Assembly: GCF_000004195.4 (NCBI RefSeq)
Contig: NC_030680.2
Coordinates: 150,330,045 to 150,394,044, forward strand
Length of the DNA: 64,000 bases
Origin: Xenopus tropicalis
Taxonomy: Eukaryota; Chordata; Amphibia; Anura; Pipidae
Reading direction: 5' to 3'
The notes under the pieces were generated by a model that was not told the origin of the DNA, searched no databases, and saw only the letters and a list, made by a program, of their open reading frames with translations. Of this stretch, positions 55,867 through 64,000 are shown one piece after another; the stretch's first letter is position 1, and each line of letters begins with the position of its first letter. The position numbers and the translations under genes were made by a program.

Positions 55867-56087
55867 CCTTTTGTGACTGCCAATGGAGTTTTTCCATCAG
55901 CAAGTGGGTGTTAATTGGGAGGATCGTGGGCAGGGTTTGACATAAGTGGGGGTGTGGCTAGGGACCAGTGATTACTAATGGCAGCCCTGTATGTATGTGT
56001 CTGTGTATCTGCATTTATATAATGCCAGTTGCATACACAGTTCTGTGCAGTACAGGTAGAAATGAGGATTTTATAAATATATATATA
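55867..56087. other. Short unassigned flank
   Basis: Unique sequence with TA repeat at 56077-56087, the Tc1 insertion site (TA at 56086-56087). Confidence 0.5.
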
Positions 56088-56305
56088 CAGTGGTGTGAAA
56101 AACTATTTGCCCCCTTCCTGATTTCTTATTCTTTTGCATGTTTGTCACACTTAAATGTTTCTGATCATCAAAAACCGTTAACTATTAGTCAAAGATAACA
56201 TAATTGAACACAAAATGCCGTTTTTAAATGAAGGTTTACGTTATTAAGGGAGAAAAAAAACTCCAAATCTACATGGCCCTGTGTGAAAAAGTGATTGCCC
56301 CCCTT
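56088..56305 (+). repeat. Tc1 left terminal inverted repeat (IR/DR)
   Basis: Outer repeat at 56088-56117 and inner repeat at 56279-56305. Pairs with 57505-57720. Confidence 0.9.
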
Positions 56306-56479
56306 GTTAAAAAATAACTTAACTGTGGTTTATCAATTTCAATTTTCAATTTCAATATCAATTTCTGTAGTCACCCCCAGGCCTGATTACTGCCACACCT
56401 GTTTCAATCAAGAAATCACTTAAATAGGAGCTACCTGACACAGAGAAGTAGCCCAAAAGCACCTCAAAAGCTAGACATC

Positions 56480-57502
56480 ATGCCAAGATCCAAAGAAATT
56501 CAGGAACAAATGAGAACAAAAGTAATTGAGATCTATCAGTCTGGTAAAGGTTATAAAGCCATTTCTAAAGCTTTGGGACTCCAGCGAACCACAGTGAGAG
56601 CCATTATCCACAAATGGCAAAAACATGGAACAGTGGTGAACCTTCCCAGGAGTGGCCGGCCGACCAAAATTACCCCAAGAGCGCAGAGACAACTCATCCG
56701 AGAGGCCACAAAAGACCCCAGGACAACATCTAAAGAACTGCAGGCCTCACTTGCCTCAATTAAGGTCAGTGTTCACGACTCCACCATAAGAAAGAGACTG
56801 GGCAAAAATGGCCTGCATGGCAGATTTCCAAGGCGCAAACCACTTTTAAGCAAAAAGAACATTATGGCTCGTCTCAATTTTGCTAAAAAACATCTCAATG
56901 ATTGCCAAGACTTTTGGGAAAATATCTTGTGGACCGACGAGACAAAAGTTGAACTTTTTGGAAGGTGCGTGTCCCGTTACATCTGGCGTAAAAGTAACAC
57001 AGCATTTCAGAAAAAGAACATCATACCAACAGTAAAATATGGTGGCGGTAGTGTTATGGTCTGGGGTTGTTTTGCTGCTTCAGGACCTGGAAGGCTTGCT
57101 GTGATAGATGGAACCATGAATTCTACTGTCTACCAAAAAATCCTGAAGGAGAATGTCCGACCATCTGTTCATCAACTCAAGCTGAAGCGATCTTGGGTGC
57201 TGCAGCAGGACAATGACCCAAAACACACCAGCAAATCCACCTCTGAATGGCTGAAGAAATACAAAATGAAGACTTTGGAGTGGCCTAGTCAAAGTCCTGA
57301 CCTGAATCCTATTGAGATATTGTGGCATGACCTTAAAAAGGCGGTTCATGCTAGAAAACCCTCAAATAAAGCTGAATTACAACAATTCTGCAAAGATGAG
57401 TGGGCCAAAATTCCTCCAGAGCGCTGGAAAAGACTTGTTGCAAGTTATCGCAAACGGTTGATTGCAGTTATTGCTGCTAAGGGTGGCCCAACCAGTTATT
57501 AG
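56480..57502 (+). CDS. Tc1-like transposase, intact, DD34E
   Basis: 340 residues. N-terminal paired-like DNA-binding domain of two helix-turn-helix modules (about 1-55 and 65-120), with a GRPT motif at 59-63 in place of GRPR. The catalytic domain has D153 (WTDETKVELFG), D244 (LQQDNDPKHTS) and E279 (SPDLNPIEILW), so spacing is DD34E; 34 residues separate D244 and E279. A glycine-rich box lies between (KYGGGSVMVWGCFAASGPG). The enzyme binds the terminal repeats and cuts and reinserts the element at TA. No stop or frameshift is present. The start ATG follows 'agctagacatc' and gives MPRSKEI, the usual family start. Confidence 0.96.
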   Translation: MPRSKEIQEQMRTKVIEIYQSGKGYKAISKALGLQRTTVRAIIHKWQKHGTVVNLPRSGRPTKITPRAQRQLIREATKDPRTTSKELQASLASIKVSVHDSTIRKRLGKNGLHGRFPRRKPLLSKKNIMARLNFAKKHLNDCQDFWENILWTDETKVELFGRCVSRYIWRKSNTAFQKKNIIPTVKYGGGSVMVWGCFAASGPGRLAVIDGTMNSTVYQKILKENVRPSVHQLKLKRSWVLQQDNDPKHTSKSTSEWLKKYKMKTLEWPSQSPDLNPIEILWHDLKKAVHARKPSNKAELQQFCKDEWAKIPPERWKRLVASYRKRLIAVIAAKGGPTSY

Positions 57503-57504
57503 GT

Positions 57505-57720
57505 TCAGGGGGCAATTACTTTTTCACACAGGGTCATGTAGGTTTGGATTTTTTTTCTCCCTAAATAATAAAAACCCTCATTTAAAAACTGCATTTTGTG
57601 TTTACTTGTGTTATCTTTGACAAATAGTTAAATGTGTTTGATGATCAGAAACATTTTGTGTGACAAACATGCAAAAGAATAAGAAATCAGGAAGGGGGCA
57701 AATAGTTTTTCACACCACTG
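57505..57720 (-). repeat. Tc1 right terminal inverted repeat (IR/DR)
   Basis: Inner repeat near 57507-57533 ('gggggcaattactttttcac') and outer repeat at 57691-57720. The tip 63 bp are identical to the left end. Confidence 0.9.
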
Positions 57721-57794
57721 TATATATATATTATAGCAATAAGTAAATATATATCTGTGCAGTTAGAGAAATAAGCTGCTAATTCGAGTCCTTC

Positions 57795-58056
57795 AGACCA
57801 ATTTGGCAGCTTATCTGCCCGTGTATGGGGCCCCCTGATGGGCCTCCTCAATCGATATCTGGGCAAAAATGGCCCAGGTGTCACTAGGGCAGGTTTTATT
57901 TTCCCATGGGATCAGGGAGCCCGTCGGCTCATTGCTGCGGCACTACGGCGCCTTGGCCCATCATTGTAACTGGATTGTTTGGCCCTGGGGCATATCAGGG
58001 GCCGGTCCGCTCATTCGGTGACCTCGACAGACAAGCAGATCTTCCCATGTATGGAG
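57795..58056. mobile_element. PIF/Harbinger-like MITE (CCATACAC family), fragment copy 3
   Basis: 'accaatttggcagcttatct', 'cccgtgtatgggg' and the end 'cttcccatgtatgg' match 31089-31402 and 31761-32124. The left end is missing. Confidence 0.6.
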
Positions 58057-58194
58057 TTACTGTATCACTGCCTGCAGACTACAGCGCAATCAGCACAGCC
58101 CTACAAGTGATGCCTAGATCTGTGTCTCTTTGTGTTCAAAATCCTCTCCTTAACTGTATAAAAGCTTATTCTCCTGTTTCCCAGCATGCAGTGC

Positions 58195-58321
58195 TCTAGC
58201 CTCTCTCTGTCTCTCTTCGTGTGTGTCTCTCTCTCACTCTGTATCTTTCTCACTCCCTCTCTCTATTTCCCTCTTCCTCTCTCTCTCTGTGACACTCTCT
58301 CTCTCACTGTGACTCTCTCAC
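58195..58321. repeat. CT-rich simple repeat, block 1
   Basis: (CT)n with tgt and act interruptions; continues at 58805-59424 and 59733-59945. Confidence 0.85.
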
Positions 58322-58804
58322 TCAAATCAAATCAAATCAAATGAGCTTTATTGGCAGGACCAAATACATTTAGCATTGCCAAAGCAGGTAGAGGGTGTAA
58401 TGGGTGGGGTTAGGGGGTCATTATATGGGGGGGGTTTAAGGGGTGGGGATATGGGGTCAGTATATGGGGACAGGGGAAAGTCCTGTCTCTCTCAGTCTAT
58501 GACAGTCAGTTACGTATTGCGCTGCCATTGTTGCTGTTGGTGCCCCTTCTCCCAGTAGGATGCTGAGTTTTCTCTTTTCTTCTATAGAGGGGAAGTCTGG
58601 GATGTGATGGGAGAGTCTCTGGCAGTGGGTGTCTCTAATTGCTGAGTATTTGGGGCAGTGTAGCAGGAAGTGGGTCTCATCCTCTACTGCCCCCTGGTCA
58701 CATCGCTGGCACAGCCGGCTCTCCCTGGGCCTGTAGGTCTGTCGGTGCCGACCCAGTTCAATCTCCAGGCTGTGGGCACTCAGTCTGTACTGGCTCAGGA
58801 TCTC
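58322..58804 (-). mobile_element. Non-LTR retrotransposon 3' end, copy 1
   Basis: On the minus strand: the end of a coding frame, a short 3' UTR, AATAAA (58352-58347) and a (TTTGA)n tail at 58341-58322. The 5' part is missing; it merges into CT repeat at about 58804. Confidence 0.8.
58457..58803 (-). pseudogene. C-terminal fragment of a LINE reverse-transcriptase polyprotein
   Basis: About 115 residues ending in a stop at 58459-58457. They contain a zinc-binding-like CQRCDQGAVEDETHFLLHC (CX2C then H-X4-C) and the downstream CPKYSAIRDTH, DFPSIEEKRKLSILLGEG and MAAQYVTDCHRLRE. This pattern is the C-terminal tail of LINE ORF2 proteins. The clade is not assigned, and it is different from the L1 at 48-54 kb. 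The upstream domains are absent (5' truncation), and further upstream reading runs into CT repeat. Confidence 0.75.
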
Positions 58805-59424
58805 TGTCTCTCCTCTCTCTTTCTTTGTCTCTCTTTCTCCCTCTCTCTGTCTCTCTCTCCCCCCTCTGTCTCTATCTTTCACTCCCACTTTGTCTCTCCC
58901 CCTAGCTCTCTCTCCTTTTCTTTTTATCTTTCTCTCCCTCTATCTCAACCCCTCTCTCTTTGTCTCTTTACATCTGTCTCTCTACCTCTGCCTCTCTCTC
59001 ACTCTCTGTGTCTCTGTAACTCTTTCTCTCTCTCTCCAACTGTTTCTGCTTCTTGCTCTCTTTGCTGCTCTTTCTATTTCTCTCTCTCTCTCTCTCTCTG
59101 TGTCTCTCTAACTGTTTCTACCACTTTCTCTCTCCCTCTTTCTCTCTCTCTGTCTCTTTCTCTCTCTCCCCCACTCTGTCTCTGCTTCTTTCTCTCTTTG
59201 TCTCTCTCTCTCTATTTCTCTCTCCCTCTCTCTGTGTCTCTCTAACTCTGCCTCTTTCTCTCTCTCTATCTCTCCCACTCTGTCTCTGCTTCTTTCTCTC
59301 TTTGTCTCTCTCTCTCTATTTCTCTCTCCCTCTCTCTGTGACTCTCTAACTCTGCCTCTTTATCTCTCTCTATCTCTCCCACTCTGTCTCTGCTTCTTTC
59401 TCTCTTTGTCTCTCTCTCTCTATT
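58805..59424. repeat. CT-rich simple repeat, block 2
   Basis: Polypyrimidine on the plus strand. A longer order of about 110 bp is visible ('cactctgtctctgcttcttt' three times from 59172). Open frames here are repeat by-products. Confidence 0.9.
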
Positions 59425-59732
59425 TCAAATCAAATCAAATCAAATGAGCTTTATTGGCAGGACCAAATACATTTAGCGTTGCCAAAGCAGGTATAGGGTT
59501 TAAGGGGTGGGGTTAGGGGGTCAGTATATGGGAATGGGGGGGGGGTTTAAGGGGTGGGGATATGGGGTCAGTATATGGGGACAGGGGAAAGTCCTGTCTC
59601 TCTCAGTCTATGACAGTCAGTTACATATTGCGCTGCCATTGTTGCTGTTGGTACCTCTTCTCCCAGTAGGATGCGGAGTTTTCTCTCTCCTTCTATAGAT
59701 GGGAAGTCTGGGATGTGATGGGAGAGTCTCTC
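59425..59732 (-). mobile_element. Non-LTR retrotransposon 3' end, copy 2 (shorter)
   Basis: Same tail, AATAAA and final about 70 codons as copy 1 (stop at 59523-59521, MAAQYVTDCHRLRE conserved). It is cut at 'gatgggagagtctct', where it joins CT repeat. It shares its left border with copy 1, CT repeat then (TCAAA)n. Confidence 0.8.
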
Positions 59733-59945
59733 TCTCCCTCTCTCTGTGACTCTCTAACTCTGCATCTTTCTCTCTTTCTATCTCTCCCACTCTGTCTCTG
59801 CTTCTTTCTCTCTTTGTTGCTCTCTCTATTTCTCTCTCCCTCTCTCTGTGTCTCTCTAACTCTGCCTCTTTCTCTCTCTCTATCTCTCCCACTCTGTCTC
59901 TGCTTCTCTCTTTGTCTCTCTCTATTTCTCTCTCCCTCTCTCTTT
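59733..59945. repeat. CT-rich simple repeat, block 3
   Basis: Same sequence class as block 2; the about 110-bp order continues. Confidence 0.88.
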
Positions 59946-60290
59946 TAGGTTTTTCCCCTATTTCTTCATGGCAGGAGTTTGAGTGTCGCGTTCCTCAGAC
60001 AATTTTCCACACCATTAGATTTCCTTCCCTCAGCATTTTTATAATTAATTTGAGGTGTCGGTGCAATTGCCACCGGCTTATTGACCCCCCCAATCTGCCC
60101 TCTCAGCCGTGACGCTACGTATATCCTGCAATACAAAATCCATAGCAAAAAGTGACTGAGCCCCAGGAAGAGAAGGGGGAGCCCCGGGCAACGCCCCTCC
60201 CCATCAGAAGGTGTAGGAAACCACATAAATCAGGGATACAAAACTACAGCTCCCAGCATCCCCCCTGACTCATTTCAAGGTAAGGGTAAG
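59946..60290. other. Unassigned unique sequence
   Basis: No gene recognised; 'aaactacagctcccagcatc' (60240-60259) is an ACTACA..TCCCAGCAT motif. Confidence 0.35.
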
Positions 60291-60299
60291 ATTCAGCCA

Positions 60300-60501
60300 A
60301 TATTACACTCTGCAGCCTACTTAGTAGCAGCAACTTGTCACGGCTACTAAACGCCAGAAAATCCCCTGCCATAGACAATACTGAGAATTGCCTCTGCTTA
60401 ACACATGTAGAGACAGTTATCAGTAAATGATCCCCATTGTCTGTTTTAGTAGCCGTGACAAGTAGCTGCTACTAGTAGCTCTGTGTGTCTTCTCCCTTAG
60501 C
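60300..60501. mobile_element. MITE related to 39252-39790, unamplified
   Basis: 'cttagtagcagcaacttgtc', 'catagacaatactgagaatt' and the end 'agctctgtgtgtcttctccc' + TTA match the 39.6-39.8 kb element, with one terminal unit only. Confidence 0.75.
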
Positions 60502-61767
60502 GACTGATACAGGGAATAAGGAGCCTTCCACTGGACAAATACTGGAAGGGGCCAGACTGGTCAGTAACATACAGACTGTTTAACCCCTTCCCTACTGCTA
60601 GCCTGCTCTCACTATAGGTTTTGCTGTTGTACTTTGTATGTATGATTACTGTGTATGGCCTCTGTCTATATGAGCCCCACCGGTCACTTTCCTACTGATA
60701 TCTGCATGATAGAACAAGGGGTAACCATTAGCTGCCTTTGGCTATTTAGAACCCACAGATTGCCGGTCCGGGCCTGTCCCCTTTCCGCGACTTCCACTGA
60801 AACTCTAGCCCATACCACGGCGCCGGTATCTCCCCTACTTAGGGTTGCCACATTTTGCCATGGCTAACCCCGGGCAAGCGGTTTTGACCCGTGCAACCCT
60901 TCTGAAAACTGGGAAACCCGGACAGGTGGCAACCCTACCCTTACTGACACCCTGGCCTTTAAGTAGAATCCAAAAAGGAAAAACATGGCTATTCCTCCCC
61001 TTTTATATAAAGTATTACCAAGGGGCCCATAGGTGCGGGGGGGGCGCTCAGGTCCCAAGTTGCGCCACTGATAGACAGTGTGGGCCGTACAGCGTAATTA
61101 TTTATAATATAATTCTATTTTCAGAGCCGCTGCCTGCAGGGGGCTAAATGGACTCTCGCTTTGTCGGCACTTTACCTTTTAGTAATAGAAAGTTATTTTT
61201 GGGCAGAATTCTCGCAGCGACAGAAATTTAACCAGGTTTATCGGCGCGGAACGTTAAATCCCATAACTGCGCCGGGGGCCACCCAGAAGCGCCCCCTGCT
61301 GCTCTGAAAGGACCGGGGCTCATTCCTGACAGTGTTTTGGTCTTATAAAAAATGTCTTTCTTCCAATATAAACGGAGGGTTGCGCGGGACAGAAACGCAC
61401 CGCCGTGATAATTACGTAGAAATAATTACAATATGCTCGCTAATTACAGCTTAGCCCAGGGCAGGACTGGCAACATTTATTTCTGCTCCTTTCCTGGGGA
61501 AAATCTGATTGATCAGGATTTAATTATTATTATTAAACGGTGAGAAAACAACACGGCGGCACTTTGGCTCCGCGGTCACAGGTCCTGCAGTTTCACCCTT
61601 CCCTGCGCCACTTCATTACTTATGGAAATACTGTATTTCTCTCCCAAAGTTTAGAAACTTATACTTTTTATTACTCTTTATTACACTGCACATACATTAT
61701 ATACTTAGATTATATACTTATACCAGATCTCTCTGCAAAGGCAAGCAATGTGCACCCCCTACTATAA
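60502..61767. other. Unique sequence, possible conserved non-coding DNA
   Basis: 61140-61540 is unique, CpG-containing and AT-boxed ('ataattacgtagaaataatt', 61407-61426, is palindromic). No exon recognised. Confidence 0.3.
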
Positions 61768-63450
61768 ATGAGTATCACTCATGTATTATAAGGGATAATG
61801 TACCCCCTACTGTAAATGATAAGGATATTAGCAGTCACTGAGGGGTTCTGTGCCCCCCATATAAAGGCACAAGGCTGCAGGCTGAGTTATACAGGGAACT
61901 CTGAGTATCACTCATGTATTATAAGGGATAATGTACCCCCTACTGTAAATGATAAGGATATTAGCAGTCACTGAGGGGTTCTGTGCCCATATAAAGGCAC
62001 AAGGCTGCAGGCTGAGTTATACAGGGAACTCTGAGTATCACTCATGTATTATAAGGGATAATGTACCCCCTACTGTAAATGATAAGGATATTAGCAGTCA
62101 CTGAGGGGTTCTGTGCCCCCCATATAAAGGCACAAGGCTGCAGGCTGAGTTATACAGGGAACTCTGAGTATCACTCATGTATTATAAGGGATAATGTACC
62201 CCCTACTGTAAATGATAAGGATATTAGCAGTCACTGAGGGTTCTGTGCCCCCCATATAAAGGCACAAGGCTGCAGGCTGAGTTATACAGGGAACTCTGAG
62301 TATCACTCATGTATTATAAGGGATAATGTACCCCCTACTGTAAATGATAAGGATATTAGCAGTCACTGAGGGGTTCTGTGCCCCCCATATAAAGGCACAA
62401 GGCTGCAGGCTGGGTTATACAGGGAACTCTGAGTATCACATACTCTGTATGTATTATAAGGGATAATGTACCCCCTACTGTAAATGATAAGGATATTAGC
62501 AGTCACTGAGGGGTTCTGTGCCCATATAAAGGCACAAGGCTGCAGGCTGAGTTATACAGGGAACTCTGAGTATCACTCATGTATTATAAGGGATAATGTA
62601 CCCCCTACTGTAAATGATAAGGATATTAGCAGTCACAAAGGGGTTCTGTGCCCATATAAAGGCACAAGGCTGCAGGCTGGGTTATACAGGGAACTCTGAG
62701 TATCACATACTCTGTATGTATTATAAGGGATAATGTACCCCCTACTGTAAATGATAAGGATATTAGCAGTCACTGAGGGGTTCTGTGCCCATATAAAGGC
62801 ACAAGGCTGCAGGCTGAGTTATACAGGGAACTCTGAGTATCACTCATGTATTATAAGGGATAATGTACCCCCTACTGTAAATGATAAGGATATTAGCAGT
62901 CACTGAGGGGTTCTGTGCCCATATAAAGGCACAAGGCTGCAGGCTGAGTTATACAGGGAACTCTGAGTATCACTCATGTATTATAAGGGATAATGTACCC
63001 CCTACTGTAAATGATAAGGATATTAGCAGTCACTGAGGGGTTCTGTGCCCCCCATATAAAGGCACAAGGCTGCAGGCTGGGTTATACAGGGAACTCTGAG
63101 TATCACATACTCTGTATGTATTATAAGGGATAATGTACCCCCTACTGTAAATGATAAGGATATTAGCAGTCACTGAGGGGTTCTGTGCCCATATAAAGGC
63201 ACAAGGCTGCAGGCTGAGTTATACAGGGAACTCTGAGTATCACATACTCTGTATGTATTATAAGGGATAATGTACCCCCTACTGTAAATGATAAGGATAT
63301 TAGCAGTCACTGAGGGGTTCTGTGCCCATATAAAGGCACAAGGCTGCAGGCTGAGTTATACAGGGAACTCTGAGTATCACATATGTATTATAAGGGATAA
63401 TGTACCCCCTACTGTAAATGATAAGGATATTAGCAGTCACTGAGGGGTTA
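61768..63450 (+). repeat. 133/129-bp minisatellite family D, site 2, about 13 copies
   Basis: Same unit as 40434-41675. Extra variant class: 'gagtatcacatactctgtat', with a 5-6-bp insertion, seen only here (four to five units), often together with 'ctgggttatacag'. Confidence 0.95.
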
Positions 63451-64000
63451 TTGGGTTATTATTGGAATTGAATAATAGTGAATAGTGCGTAAGTGTGTGA
63501 CCCTCATATTATCTGGGAGGGGGGACCAAATGTTTGACTGTAAAAGGGGATCTAAACCCAAACAAGTCCTTAGACGTTTGCTTTACAGCATGTCACAAAG
63601 AAATGCTCTTTCCCTTCTCTGCCCCCCAAACATTATTAAAAGCCCATCGGCAGCAGAGCCAGAGAAATTGGATGTTGCACTATATGTGTATAATTAACCC
63701 GAGTGCAAATGAAATCACTTAGGGCAATTTGTCGTTTGACGTATTCCTGCCCTTATTAATTTACATTCCATTTCCATTACGCGCATTCGCTGCAATCATT
63801 TCCCACTCTCTCTCGCGGCAAAACTCTGCTTTCTGACACTGCGATAAAGGAACGTTCCGGCTCTGCCTTCCCATCTCTATAGTTACCTGCGGCAAAACGC
63901 GTCATTCATTAGCAGTCATTAGAAATAGGCAGAAAGGTAAATAGAAATAAAATAGAAAAATTTCCTGGGTAAAAAATACACCACAAAAGTAAGTGCCCCA
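63451..64000. other. Unique sequence, possible conserved non-coding DNA
   Basis: 63690-63800 has 'gagtgcaaatgaaatcactt', 'cttattaatttacattccat' and CpG words, a mix common in vertebrate conserved non-coding elements. No gene recognised. Confidence 0.3.

Larger units (their letters stand above)
56088..57720 (+). mobile_element. Complete Tc1-like transposon
   Basis: 1633 bp from CAGTGGTGTGAAAAAC to its complement, with TA on each side (56086-56087 and 57721-57722). The outer 63 bp of each terminus are identical. About 215-bp inverted repeats carry an outer and an inner direct repeat ('gtgtgaaaaactatttgccc' at the tip; 'gtgtgaaaaagtgattgccc' near 56281-56300), the IR/DR layout of Sleeping Beauty-type elements. 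It inserted in a TA repeat and carries an unbroken transposase, so it could be autonomous. Confidence 0.96.

Noticed and set aside
58670..59349. Serine/leucine-rich plus-strand frames
   Set aside because: They translate CT simple repeat.

Overview
The window looks like nuclear DNA of a clawed frog (Xenopus, most likely X. tropicalis). This rests on its dense set of amphibian-type elements: TTAA-flanked T2/Kolobok-like MITEs, PIF/Harbinger-like and hAT MITEs, a frog tRNA-derived SINE with an L2-like tail, a full-length L1-type LINE and an intact Tc1 transposon. It also carries two exons of a vertebrate calcium-channel subunit gene. Species and family names come from remembered repeat features, not from a search. 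Nothing prokaryotic is present (no operons, CRISPR or rRNA).

Host gene content is very low. The only confident host gene is the 5' end of cacna2d3 (voltage-gated calcium channel alpha2delta-3) on the minus strand. Exon 1 (27981-27863) encodes a signal peptide, and exon 2 (27333-27252) encodes the start of the mature ectodomain. They are joined by a phase-matched 529-bp intron and lie in a GC-rich block of about 27.1-29.4 kb. Sequence to the left (1-27.2 kb) would then be intron 2 of that gene. Sequence to the right (28-64 kb) would be its upstream flank. A second protein-like stretch (2138-1742, minus) has one reading frame broken by two TGA codons and is listed as a possible pseudogene.

About 24 kb (roughly 38%) is tandem minisatellite, in about twenty arrays with units of 25 to 242 bp. 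Several unit families recur at distant sites: a 112-bp unit at 11, 19-22 and 24 kb; a 104-bp unit at 22.5 and 29.8 kb; a 94-bp unit at 12.5 and 47 kb; a 133-bp unit at 40.5 and 62 kb. At least four arrays lie inside MITEs, bounded by the MITE's own inverted termini (6.5-7.4, 9.5-10.5, 34.1-35.8 and 39.2-39.8 kb), and the 112-bp family is also bounded by MITE-like ends. The plainest reading is that the repeats spread by riding on transposons and then expanded in place.

Layout. 0-5 kb: SINE tail, CCAAT-rich repeat, two arrays, MITEs. 5-10.5 kb: MITE cluster, including three TTAA MITEs end to end and an inverted pair of array-bearing MITEs. 11-24.8 kb: minisatellites. 25-29.5 kb: mostly unique sequence and the cacna2d3 5' end. 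29.7-36 kb: arrays and MITEs. 36-48 kb: a purine-rich G-run array, hAT and Harbinger MITEs, more arrays. 48.2-53.9 kb: a 5.7-kb L1-type LINE with a perfect 17-bp target-site duplication, intact ORF1 and nearly intact ORF2. 53.9-55.9 kb: a 25-bp array of about 79 copies. 56.1-57.7 kb: a complete Tc1-like transposon with an intact DD34E transposase. 58.2-59.9 kb: CT-rich tracts holding two copies of a LINE 3' end. 60-64 kb: MITE, unique sequence and another 133-bp array.
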